From Tupaia tana (Eukaryota > Chordata > Mammalia > Scandentia > Tupaiidae), in NCBI GenBank assembly GCA_026018925.1, contig JAKSZU010000012.1, positions 31,614,055 through 31,678,054 on the forward strand: DNA of 64,000 bases. The letters are read 5' to 3'. The notes beneath the pieces are model-generated. The model saw only the letters and a list, made by a program, of their open reading frames with translations, ran no database searches and was not told the DNA's origin. Position numbers and translations under genes: made by a program. Each line of letters begins with the position of its first letter. Positions within the stretch are counted from its first letter, which is position 1. Shown here one piece after another: positions 10,904 to 22,000 of this stretch.

Positions 10904-11718
10904 TGAACTATTTAGAAGTCTGACTACTTTTCCTATTTTTCCAAAATCTTTTCAAAAGGGGACTGGGGAAGTCATGCCCACAAACATTAACAGACCATTT
11001 ATATTCTATTAACAGGATTCTTCCTACCTCCTGCTCCTGGCATAGTATCTTTGAGATGTAGATTAAGCCTTTCTTTTTTTTTTCTTTTTTTTTTTTTTTT
11101 TTGAGAGGTTCCCCACCCCATAGGGCGCCTGCGCTCGCCAGACAGACAGAGAGAGACATAGAGACAGAAAGTGAGAAATCACCCCCCAGGGGGGATGGTC
11201 ACGCTGCAATCCCTTCTCCTCCATTCTTCTCTTGGGATCTTGGGCACGCACGCACACGCGCCCGGCGTGAGTTTTAAGCCACCGGGTCTGGGAGGCTAAC
11301 TGCGGTCGACTACGTGGGAGTCCAGCAACATAGCCATTACGCTAACTGCTGGTTCCCAAGCCTTTCTTTAACTAAGACACAGAACTTCTCTTTTCCTTGA
11401 GATGTAGATTAAGCCTTTCTTTAACTAAGACACGGATCTTCCCTTCCAATCACCAACCTAAGAATTGTGGAACCCACCTATAACCTACAAGCCCCCCCCC
11501 CACATGTCCCGCCTTTTTGGCCCAGACTAATAGAAAATCTTTTCACTAAATGTTGTCTGTCAATCTCAAAAGCAAATAAAAGGAACCTCTGTCTTGATCA
11601 CCCCGAGAAAAGGCATGTATGCCTCTTCTCCCGCCTAGGTCACTCACAGTTGGCTTGGAAATAAACCGCATTAATTATTAATTATTAATTTTACAGTTGG
11701 TTACTTTTTCCATCGGCA
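10904..11718 (+). mobile_element. Solo LTR 2, same family as LTR 1, carrying a SINE
   Basis: Matches LTR 1 almost along its length (AAGTCATGCCCACAAACATT, TGTTGTCTGTCAATCTCAAA, GCATGTATGCCTCTTCTC, ATTAATTATTAATTATTAAT). It lies in an antisense L1 and carries a SINE (11077-11357). Its left boundary (10904-10916) is uncertain and I could not confirm a target duplication. It has a tandem copy of the GAGATGTAGATTAAGCCTTT segment not arranged that way in LTR 1. Confidence 0.7.
11077..11357 (-). mobile_element. Young type A SINE in LTR 2, 12-bp target duplications
   Basis: Flanked by AAGCCTTTCTTT at 11065-11076 and 11358-11369. Poly-T tail, CATAGGGCGCCTGCGCTCGC body start, CCCCCCAGGGGGG core, head ending AACTGCTGGTTCCC. 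Confidence 0.88.
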
Positions 11719-11806
11719 GTGTATATATATATATATATATTCTGGTTACTAATCCCTGGTCACAAATACAGCATGCAAATGTTTTCTCCTACTCTGCGTG
11801 TCCTTT
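11719..11806 (-). mobile_element. L1 3' fragment, antisense (second part), with (TA)n
   Basis: GTATATATATATATAT then TTCTGGTTACTAATCCCTGG and AAATGTTTTCTCCTACTCTG, the reversed L1 text that follows the part at 10903. Confidence 0.6.
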
Positions 11807-12046
11807 TAAAATTTTTATTTATTTATTTTTCTTTGCTATAGGGCATGTGCACTGACAGAAAGTGAAAAATCAACCACCCCTCTCCTCCAGGTGGCCATGC
11901 CACAATTTCTTCACCATTCTCCTCTTGGGTTTGGGGCACGCATGCACACACACCCTGTGTGTATTCCAAGCTGCAGGTCCAGGACTTAAACTGCACAGTT
12001 GGCTATCTGGGGTCCTGTTCCTTTGATCTACACAACCTGTTGGCCC
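11807..12046 (-). mobile_element. tRNA-derived SINE, antisense
   Basis: ATTTATTTATTTTTCTTTGC tail, CTATAGGGCATGTGCACTGA body start, head ending CAACCTGTTGGCCCC. The nearest SINE to the POLD3 promoter, about 580 bp upstream of the CpG island. Confidence 0.75.
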
Positions 12047-12619
12047 CAATTCTTTCTTCCTTGGGGGGCGGGGGGAGAAAGAGAAACACTCCCGAACAGG
12101 GTCCCTATCCAGTAAAAACCTTATTCCTCAGCTAGCCCCAACTAGGGCACCTGCATAACAGGCGATTTCAGGGTGGCTCCCCGGCAGAATCCTGCGCAGA
12201 TCCACCCGCAGAGCAGGCATGGCCGCTGCGCCACCTTCTGGCACCATTATCAGCCTCTTCAGCCACATTCCAGCTATAATAAACTCCACCCAACAAATGA
12301 TCCTGCCTCTGTCTGAAACACTCGAGCCCCCCTCCCCCCTTTGGGAAACCTTTTCTAATTTTTCAGTTCAAAGAGGTTACAAGAAACAGTACTCTTATTC
12401 CAGACTCACCCGCCTACTCAAATTACTAATTTCTGTCTTTATGGTCCGTTCTCAGACCCCAACTTCTGCGTGCTAAGTGCCTGGCACTAACGGGCACCTA
12501 GTTAATAAATACTCGTTGATTAAAGGTATCAATGCAATAACTATCTGGTCAATTCACAGGGAGAAAAGTGAGGAATTTCATCCTGAGTCAGAAATCAAGT
12601 GACAGAGGTAAAACTGGAA
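12047..12619. other. Proximal upstream region of POLD3, repeat-free
   Basis: Single-copy-looking sequence between the last SINE and the CpG island, with L2-like text near 12470-12530 (GTGCCTGGCACTAACGGGCA, TAATAAATACTCGTTGATT). No exon recognised; it may hold distal promoter elements. Confidence 0.4.
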
Positions 12620-12630
12620 GCCTGGGCCCC

Positions 12631-12636
12631 CACGTG
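12631..12636. promoter_or_regulatory. E-box CACGTG
   Basis: A canonical MYC/USF-type E-box at the upstream edge of the CpG island, 20 bp before the first GC box. Function is inferred from position only. Confidence 0.35.
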
Positions 12637-12769
12637 CACCAGCTCCGGGCCCCGCCCACCCTCCTGGCCACTTGCTAGGGTTGGCTCCACCTAACTCCGC
12701 CCCTTCCGTCTGCACCTTCCCGAGACGATCTTGACTCTCCACGGCCGCCGTAGTGCGTCGGTTCCGTTG

Positions 12770-12776
12770 CCATTGG
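12770..12776. promoter_or_regulatory. Inverted CCAAT box
   Basis: CCATTGG contains ATTGG, the reverse of CCAAT (NF-Y type), about 40 bp upstream of the E2F palindrome. NF-Y plus E2F is common in S-phase promoters. Candidate only. Confidence 0.35.
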
Positions 12777-12812
12777 AAACGACCCCCGACCCGGGAGGGA
12801 GCCAGAGAGACG

Positions 12813-12828
12813 TTTCCCGCCGGCGGGA
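12813..12828. promoter_or_regulatory. E2F-type site in a perfect 14-bp palindrome
   Basis: TTTCCCGC matches the E2F consensus TTTSSCGC. It lies in TCCCGCCGGCGGGA (12815-12828), so both strands carry a CCCGCC core. It is 30 bp before the POLD3 ATG, probably in the 5' UTR or at the start site. E2F control would suit an S-phase gene; binding is inferred. Confidence 0.6.
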
Positions 12829-12857
12829 GCTGTGGCGGGGCTCGGCGCTGCAGCACC

Positions 12858-12917
12858 ATGGCGGACCAGCTTTACCTGGAGAATATAGACGAGTTCGTCA
12901 CGGACCAAAACAAGATC
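12858..12917 (+). CDS. POLD3: POLD3 coding exon 1 (residues 1-20)
   Basis: Encodes MADQLYLENIDEFVTDQNKI, the typical POLD3 N-terminus. The exon ends in phase 0 at ATC before donor GTGAGG (12918). Reading on into the intron meets TAG within four codons, which confirms the exon end. It lies inside the CpG island. Confidence 0.97.
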
Positions 12918-15900
12918 GTGAGGAGCTAGGACCAGGGAGCGCGGGCGTGCAGCGGGGGTCCTGGGCCCGGCCAGGGTGCGGGGGCCCTGATCCCTTTGAG
13001 TGTGGCCTCGTTGGGGCCGGTCGAGACGGAGACAGGTCCCACGCTTGGTCCCCTGGACTCGCGTGGGCGCGCGGGAGGCCTGCGGGGTGGGCGTGCGGGG
13101 AACTGCCTCGGGCAGGGCAGCGGAGGGAGGGGTGTCGGGTGGGAGCTATCTCGAAGTGATTCCTGTACCTTTCCTATCCGGGGCTGGCGTTCCAAATCCC
13201 AAGTTTACAGTTAAGGAAACGGAGTCTTAACCGGTGTAAGTGACAAGTTGTTGACTCTCCAGACACTTAGTTTCCTCTTCCTGGAAAGATAAGACTTGAC
13301 CCGCCTCACAGGGTTGGTGTGAACACCAGCCGAGACCGTGGATGTGAGTGCGCTTTGCAAACTGAGATGCTCGGGCGCCTACTGTGCATTTAAATTTTAC
13401 AGTGACCCTCCTCCTACTCCCCTTCTGCTGTCGCGGTGCTAGTATCCCTAGACGAGAACATTGAAGCAGAGGGCCAAAGCGCATTTCAATTAGTAAGGGA
13501 TAGGCAGTGTTAGGCAGTCTTTGAGCCCAGGTCTGTCCTGCCACTAAGGCTAATACATTACGCCGCCTTTGCCTGACCTATGTAAGTCTTCGAATTGGTG
13601 GAAGCTCAGCCTTTAGAATTACTGGAAGAGACACTGAGAGAAGAGAGTGACAGACATACTGGGTCAAGGAAGGGTGAAGGCATGATGCCTTCAGTTCTCA
13701 GTCTAACCTCTAATACAACATGCATCCATCCACTTCACTAATTTCCTGACCCCTGAATTACCCGTGCCCTATGTCTGTGTGCCTGTAACATTCCTTATTC
13801 ATTTCTGAGTTGTGTACTTCAAAGAGATCTAACTTCCCGATGAGTTTTAGTTTGGATTTGGATCATGTCCCCCAAAAAAGACAACATGAAGATATGTTCT
13901 AAGTGAAACAAGGAATGGAAGGGAAATAACTTTATATTTACATATATATACATATATATACACATACATTTTATATATGCCTTTTTGCTGCCTTTTTGCA
14001 TTCTTTAGACTGTGAAACACACTTCTTAGTATTTGTAAGATAAATATCTTAGTCCTACCTGCCCAGATAGAAGGTTCTTGGCAAAACAGCAGTGGCATCT
14101 ATTATAACTTTATAAGACATAGGCATCTAAAAATAGGCATCTTTAGGAGTGGGCCCTTGGGAATGATCTATACTCCAGAGTTATCTAATAAAACACTGTT
14201 TTAAAATAAAATATTCTTCTTCCAGGTTACATACAAGTGGCTGAGTTATACACTAGGTGTTCATGTTAACCAGGCCAAACAGTAAGTCTAATTTTAATCA
14301 CATTGGAGATTTTGTTTTGCTTTGTTTTTAAGGCTACATATTGCCTATAGGTTAGAACTATTTTTTACCCCCTCTGGGGAAGTGGGAAAGAATACTATTT
14401 TTACTTCCTCTTACTACTTTTGCCTCTTTCAAGAAATTGGTGGACTTGTAGATAAGTGTGTAATGATGAATTTACTGGAATTATTTGCAGCCTCAGCCTG
14501 TGATAAACATCACTTTGTTATTTCAGATTAAATGGGCTAGCCAGGTGTGATTACATCTCAGACTTACATGTCTGTTATCTTCACATTTTCACATGTGCTT
14601 CTTAGGCCTGTTTCCAGGTGCTATTGAAATACTCCCATAATGAGGTCAACAGGTGTTTGACACACACTGTGTGACTATATAAGGGGACGGTGTGGAGTGG
14701 GACAGAGCATTGCTCTTCTTGGATTCTGCCATATCACTTTTCCTTGCCGAAACTTGTCTAATCAGAGGCTAAAAGGGGAAAGGCAAACTTCAGTTAACTT
14801 CAGAATTTTTTAACATGCAAAGGTATAGGTGTTGTCTATGTCCTAAGAGAGGAACTGGTGAACATTCAGAAGGCTTATAGGATAATGGTATTACAGTACA
14901 CTATAATATACATTTTCCATGAGCTTTCTGAAGACCCTTTGTATTTTGGGTTAAATGCTCATTAGTTTGTCTTATTTCTAAGAGTGATCTGACTTTTTTC
15001 TATTCCTTGACTGAGTCCTAGAAAATCTCTAGAACATCTTTGATCTCAGGCCAGCCCTGTGACCTAGTGGTTGAGGGAGCTGGGATCACACATGGCTGAA
15101 AGCAGTTCAGATCCTGACCCTGGCAGCTTGAGCAAAACACTGGCCTATGTGCATGTGTGCATGCCCCAAATTCCAACAAACAGGATTTTAATATGATCAC
15201 TCCGCATTAGGGGGTGCATTCTCCCCGTCTGTCTCCCTCTGATGAGTGCCCTTGTCCTCTGACAAATAAAAAAGAAAAGGGAAAAAAAACCTCTGATCTC
15301 TAGAATGGGTTGATTTGGCTTTGTTTGTGTTATTGTTACATAGACCTAGGAATCTGATTTTGGCTGTGATATTCAAGTATATGAGACCTGGACTCTTAGC
15401 CTAGTGTAGATTTGGATTGATTTTGACTATCTCAGATTGCCCACAGCCAGTCCTGGCCCAAACTGAAGAGGTTTAGGTAACTTTGGAAATGAACAACTGT
15501 AAGAATTATTGTTCAGGACCCGTAGGTGGCATGGTGGTTAAGGTCGCTGGATTCCACATGGCTGATTTCGTGGTCTGAGTCCTGGACCTGGCAGCATTCC
15601 AGGTACATGTGCATATGTGCCCCAAATCGTGAGAGGAGCATGGAGGAGGAAGGATTTTGGTATGGCCATACCACTGGGGATTGATTTCTCACTTTGCCTC
15701 TCCCCCAAATCCTCAGCAAGTGCACATGCCCTATAACAAAACTAAAAAAAGAAGAATTATCATTCATTGTGGTTGTGAATTTTTACAAATAGGATGAAGC
15801 AATCATTACTATATGTTTGTTGTAAAGATGCATATTGATGACTGGCGTTCTCTGGAGATGAAATAAAGATGCCTGCAATTTGACTGTAGCTACCCTGGTT

Positions 15901-17346
15901 TTTTTTTTTCCCCCCTTTGGAGAGATTTTTGCTATAGGGCATGTGCACTTGCTGGAGAGACAGATGAAGAGAAAGTGAGAAATCACCCCCCAGGGAAGAC
16001 GGCCAGATTGCAATCCCTTCCCCTCCATTCTTCTCTCGGGATCTTGAGCATGTACACACATGTGCCTGGTGTGAGTTTCAGGCCACCAGGTCCAGGACTC
16101 AAACTACAGTCAGCCATGTGGGAGTCCAGTGCCCCTACCACCATGCCACCCACTGGCCACTGTAATTTTTATTGCATCAACACACTGTGTAGCTCCTGTC
16201 TGTCTCCCCAACTTCATTCCAACATGCCTATTTCTTTTCTTTTTTTGGAGAGGTTTTTGCTATAGGGTGCATGCGCTTGCCAGAAAGAGAGAGACAGAGA
16301 GACAGAAAGTGAGAAATCACTCCCTGGGAGGGATAGCCACGTCGCAATCCCTTCTCCTCCATTCTCTCAAGATTTTGGGCATGCATGCACACACGCCCAG
16401 TGTGAGTTTAAGCCACCGGGTCTAGGACTCGAACCGTGGTCGACTATATGGGAGTCCAGTGACATAGCCATTACGCCAACTGCTGGTCCCAACATGCCAA
16501 CTTCTTTATCACCCTAGGACCTTTGTATCTTTCTCTCTGCTTGGGATGCTCTTCTCCCAGCTGTCCTCATCCTTCTGGTTTCAAGTCAAATTTCACGTTA
16601 CTTCTTATAACAAGCCTTCCCGAATGCTCAGTTTCAAGTGTCCTCACCCCTCTAGATTGAGATTGAGATTGAATGGTCATGTACTACACAACTCACCCAT
16701 GTAAAGTGTACAAGTCAGTGTTTTCTAGTATATTGACAAGAGTTGTCCAACCATCACCACAATCGATTTTAAAACCCTTTCATAACCCCGAAAAGAAAGC
16801 ATGTACCCCTTGGTAGTCGCTCACCATTTACCCCCTAACCTCTCCCCCATTATCTTCCTCCCCATCCCTAGATAGCTACTGGTTTTTCTGTCTTAGATTT
16901 GCCTGTTCTGATTGTTGATATTTTATATATCTGGTTTCTTTCACTCAGCATATTTTTGAGGTTTGTTCCTATTGTAGCATGTATCTGTACATAATTCCTT
17001 TTTATGGATAGTTACTCTGCAACCCCTTCTCCACTTCTCCATCCTGGTAGGATGTGAAGAATGCATATACATGTGCCTATCATGTCCTTTAAGACAGTAG
17101 AGCTGATTTTCGAACAGTAGTTAGCCATATGGGATTGGTTCCCTTAACCACTAGGTTAGGAGAGCAGCCCTCAAGCTGATTTTAAATGAAGCACTAAAAT
17201 GTGTAAATATTGATTTTGTATTTTAAGAGTCATTTGGAGTTAATGTTTGCGCATAATATTAGGAAAGGGTCCAGCTTTCTTTTGCATGCAAGTATCCAGA
17301 TTGGATTTTTTTTTTTTTTTAAGTTTTCGCTATAGGTTGTGCTTGC

Positions 17347-17383
<37 letters not shown>

Positions 17384-19016
17384 GGAAAGTGAAAAATCAT
17401 TCCTTGGGGAGATAGCCACACTGCAGTCCCTTCTCCTCCATTCTCCTCTTGGTATTTTTTAGGCATGCATGCACATACACCAAGCATGTTTTTCAAGCCG
17501 CCAGATCTGGGACTCAAACACAGAGTTGGTCATGTGGGATCTAGTGCCTTAACCACTATGCCACCTGCTGGCCCCTGGATAGTTCTTATTTACTGCCTGA
17601 CATTTTATTATTGTATACCACCTGACTTTCCCACTAGAATATAAGCTGCATGAAGATAGGAAATTTGTTTGTCAAATTTAGTACTGTTGTAATTACTATT
17701 GCTATGTAGCAACTCACCCCAAAATTTAGGTGCTGGAAACAGTCATTTTATTATGCTTGTAGAGTCTTTTGGTCTAGAATTTAGATAGGACACAGTGAAT
17801 GGCTTATATCTATTTCATGGTGTTGGGACCCTCAGTTGCAAAATCTGAATGACTGCAACTCCATCATCTGCAGTCATCTTTATGTCTATGTCTGACAGTT
17901 GATGCTGGCCTTCTGTTGGGACTTGAACTGGGTCTGTTGCCCATAGTACCTGCTTGTGGTATGTGTGGCCTGGGCTTCTCAGTATGATGCTTCCAGGTCA
18001 GCCTTCTCACATGGTGGCTCAGGCCTCTGAAAACTGGTGCTCCTGCATAAGGCAGAAGCCAGTTGACTTTTTTTTTTTTTTTTTTTGAAGAGGTTGTTTG
18101 CTATAGGGCGTGTGCGCTCTCCAGACAGACAGAAAGAGACAGAGAGACAGAAAGCGAGAAATCACCCCCCAGGGGGGATGGCCACGCCACAATCCCTTCT
18201 CCTCCATTCTCCGCTCAGGATCTTGGGCATGCACGCACACGCGCCCGGCATGAGTTTAAGCCACTGGGTCCGGGACGCAAACCGCGGTCGACTACATGGG
18301 AGTCCAGTGACATAGCCATTACGCTGACTGCAGGTTCCGAGCCAGCTGACTTTTTTGACTAGCCTTGGAAGTCAAGCAGTGACTCATAGCTCTCTCAAAT
18401 TCAAGGGGTGGGGATGGACTCTGTCTGCCTCACTGGGAGGGATGTAGAAGAGTACATAGAATGGGAGATGCTGTCTCAGCCATCTTTGGAAAATACAGTG
18501 TGCCGCAATTTTATTAGCTGATGAATGCCAAGCCTTATAGTAGGTATTTTCACAACTACCACTTTCACATAATCTTTATAACAATTCAGTCTGTGGGTGT
18601 TACCCACCTCTTTTAACAGGTGAGAGAACTGAGACTTAGAGGCTCTCTTGTACTCTTATTTCTTTACCTATAGTGGAAGCATTTTTCCCTCTTGGTACCG
18701 AGGACAGTGGCTTGGCATGGTTGGTCCTGATTTGCTTGGATACATTCAAGAAGAATTTTTTCATTTCTCTATATTTTTAGCATTGTCTTAGGCTCTGTCA
18801 TAAAATGGTTAACGTGGTAGACTAGGTTCTTCTCATTGATGTAAAAACATAATTTGAGGGCCAGACAGTGACACAGTGATAAAACAGAATGTTCTTTGAG
18901 ACCAAGAGGGTTCCCAGGTCATGTCCAGAGACCTACCTGAGTATTCTGGGCACTCGTGTGCCCATGATCCCAGGATGACTGAGACCGCAATGGATTGTGG
19001 TGTCCTGTTGGGTGTG

Positions 19017-19055
<39 letters not shown>

Positions 19056-22000
19056 CTTATGGAGAAAATAAATAAGACTTGAAACAAGGCAATATCAGGT
19101 TTTATAAATGCTGTGAAGGAATTATTGGGTCGTCTGGAAAGTCATAGCACATTTTTGCATAGAATAAAACATAGAGGGGACTAGCAGGTGGCGTGGTGAA
19201 GGTGCTAGACACTCCCACATGGCTGACCATGTGGTCGAGTCCTGACCTGGTGGCTTGCTTTCTCAGTTCCTCTCTCTCTCTGGTCAAATTAAAATAAATG
19301 AATTAATAAATAAAATTAAATAATTCTTTTAAAAAATAGAAAAATACGTGAGACTTTTTCAATAACCTAATAAATTGTTAGGAAAGACACTGTGAACTAT
19401 ATATTATACTTGTCCTAGGGGAAAATGTAGGTGGAACTGGTCAGGAGGGAAAATTAATGAATTAAAATGGGAAGTTGTAATTGGTTATATGTGCAGGAAG
19501 TACACCCTGTAAGAAGTCATGTGTTGTCATTTATATTTAATAGTATATTGCCTGTTTTGTTGGTAAAAATAAAATGTTTGCTGTAAATTAGATGAACATG
19601 TTTTAGAGACTCTAAACTGTGCAGGAAAAAAAAAATTTTTTTAAGAGAGATTTTTTTTCTGTAGGGTGTGTATGCTTGCTGGAAAGACAGACAGAAAGCA
19701 AGAAATCACCTCCCAGGGGGATGGCCACACTGAAGTCTCTTCTCCATTCTTCTCTTAGAATTTTGGGAATGCACACACATGCACCTGATGTGAATTTTAA
19801 GCCACCAGGTCCAGGGCTCAAACTTTGGTCAACTATGTGGAAGTCCAGTGATGTAACCATTATGTCATCTGCTGGTCCCCAGAAATTTTTTTTTTTTTTT
19901 TTGAGAGGTTTTCGCTATAGGGCGCGTGCGCTCGCCAGACAGAGAGAGATGTAGAGACAGAAAGCGAGAAATCACCCCCAAGAGGGGATGGTCACGCCGC
20001 AATCCCTTCTCCTCCATTCTCCTCTTGGGATCTTGGGCACGCACGCACACGCGCCCGGCGTGAATTTCAAGCCACCGGGTCCGGGACGCTAACTGCTGGT
20101 TCCCAGAAATTTTTGTTTTTTAAATAGAATTTGCTGGGCTGTCTCCATAGCCTAGTGGTTAAGGGAGTCATGTACCACATGGCCAACTATGATTTGAATA
20201 TCTGCCTCGGGGGCTTGAAAAACACACCAGGTGCATGTGCATCCCAAATCTTCACAGGATGGAAGAATGGAGGACAAAGTGCCCTTTTTGGGGCACTTTC
20301 TCCTTCACCCTCTGTTGCTCTCTGGCCACACTTGTGCCCTCTGGCAGTTAAAAATAGTGGAAAACAAACAAGAATTTGCACTGGACTTCTTGCTAATACA
20401 AGAAAGAATATCTGGGATTGATCTGGAAGACAAGTACATAAAAAAATAATGACTCAGATATTAGAGGCAAAGTATGAGTTGCAGAAAGAAGATAGTGCAT
20501 TGGGCCAGCAAGTACCTTGGGCATAGTGCCTGCCTATCATGCCTTCTGCTAGCATGGTCTTAACTAGCATAAATAAACCAAAATGTTCATGAATCTGTTA
20601 CCTCATCTGTCCTTCTAACAACTACTGGAAAGTGGAAAGAAACACTAGGGAGCAAGATTGAGAATTAAGAGAGTCCATTTTTGTCCTCAAGGAGCTTATA
20701 GTCTAGTAAGGTGGCATATACGTAAAATGAGTAGTTAGAATACAGTGGTGAGTGCTGTGATGATAGATGTGGAATAGAGTCTCTTAGAGATTAGAAGGTA
20801 GAGGTGCTCTGCTGGGCTGATGGTGTTAGGGGAAGGTTTCAACTTGGAGCTGAAAGTGAGCTGTTGTCTTGTTGAGGAATTCGGTGAATAAGATCTGAGA
20901 AGAGCATTCCAGGCAGAACGAGGGCCATATACAGAGGGGCAAGGGAAACTGCAGAATGTTCAGAAGGCTGAAAATGGTGTGGGGGGGATGGAGAGAGGTA
21001 CAGAGGTACAGGGTACAGGGTACAGGGCTGAGAACAAGAGGGTTGTACATGTCATCCACGGGGATTGGATTTGAAGCTGGTCCTTAGGGAATAGGGAGGT
21101 AATGAAAACTGGAAAAGGAATAATACTCCAGATAAGAATAACCTTTCAACTCACTTAATGACTAAGAGGCATCTCAAATTTAACGTGCCCTGAGACCTAA
21201 CTCCTGATTTCTCCACAGCCTGCTTCTCCTACATTTCCCCCACCCCAGTGAATGACAGCTTCATTCTTTGAGTTGCCTAGTCCAGTCATCATTGACTCCT
21301 CTTTTCCTCACACTCTTTAGCCAGTCCATCAGCAGATCCTGTTATTTGTCCCTATAAAATATACTCAGGATTAATCCACCTCTTACCTCCACTGCTGTCA
21401 CTCTAGTGTCATCTCTATCCTGGATCACAGTAGCCTCCAAAGTAATTTTGGCTTCAATCTTTACCTCTGTACAGTATCTTCTCCACCCAGCTGTGAAGGA
21501 TCCTTTTAAAAAGTGAGATCATGTCACTTGCACACTCAACTTCTTATGGCTTCCTTTCTTAGTCCTGTGGTGTTCACAAAATGCCACGTCTTGCACTATG
21601 CCCTCTTCCCTGCCTGGGTCCTTGCTACCCCACTTCAGCTTGCTGGCCTCCTATCTATGCCTTGGGCGTTGCTCATATTCTTGTTTTAGAACCTTTGTGT
21701 TCATTCTTTTCTCTGCTTGGGACATTCTTCCCCAAGATACTCATAGTGGTGACTCCCTCACTTCCTGAAGGGCTCTGCTCATCACACCTTCCCTAATCTC
21801 CTCATGTAGAATATCAGAACTCCACAGTCACTCTACCTTACCTTACTTAATTTTTATTCCATAGACTGACTTCTATTTGAGATCACGCTTATTTGACTCA
21901 TTAATAGTGTATCTTGCTTTTTTCTTTCTTTTTTTGTGGGAGGGATTTTTGCTATAGGGTGCGTGTGCTTGCCAGAGAGAGACAAAGAGACAGAGAGACA

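Larger units (their letters stand above)
12620..13160. promoter_or_regulatory. CpG-island promoter of POLD3
   Basis: The only long CpG-rich, GC-rich block in the window, centred on exon 1 and falling off into intron 1. It has no TATA box. It holds an E-box CACGTG (12631-12636), GC boxes (12650-12657, 12697-12703), an inverted CCAAT (12770-12776) and an E2F-type palindrome. This is the usual layout for a housekeeping or replication gene. The start site cannot be fixed from sequence; it is probably within about 12720-12840. Confidence 0.85.

Noticed and set aside
10038..11718. LTR 1 and LTR 2 as ends of one provirus
   Set aside because: The DNA between them is SINE and L1, not retroviral. LTR 1 has its own GAAC duplications and LTR 2 lies in the L1.
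12731..13159. 142-codon frame over POLD3 exon 1 and the start of intron 1
   Set aside because: GC-rich CpG-island frame in a different phase from POLD3, without an ATG start in good context, running through the donor site. A shadow frame.
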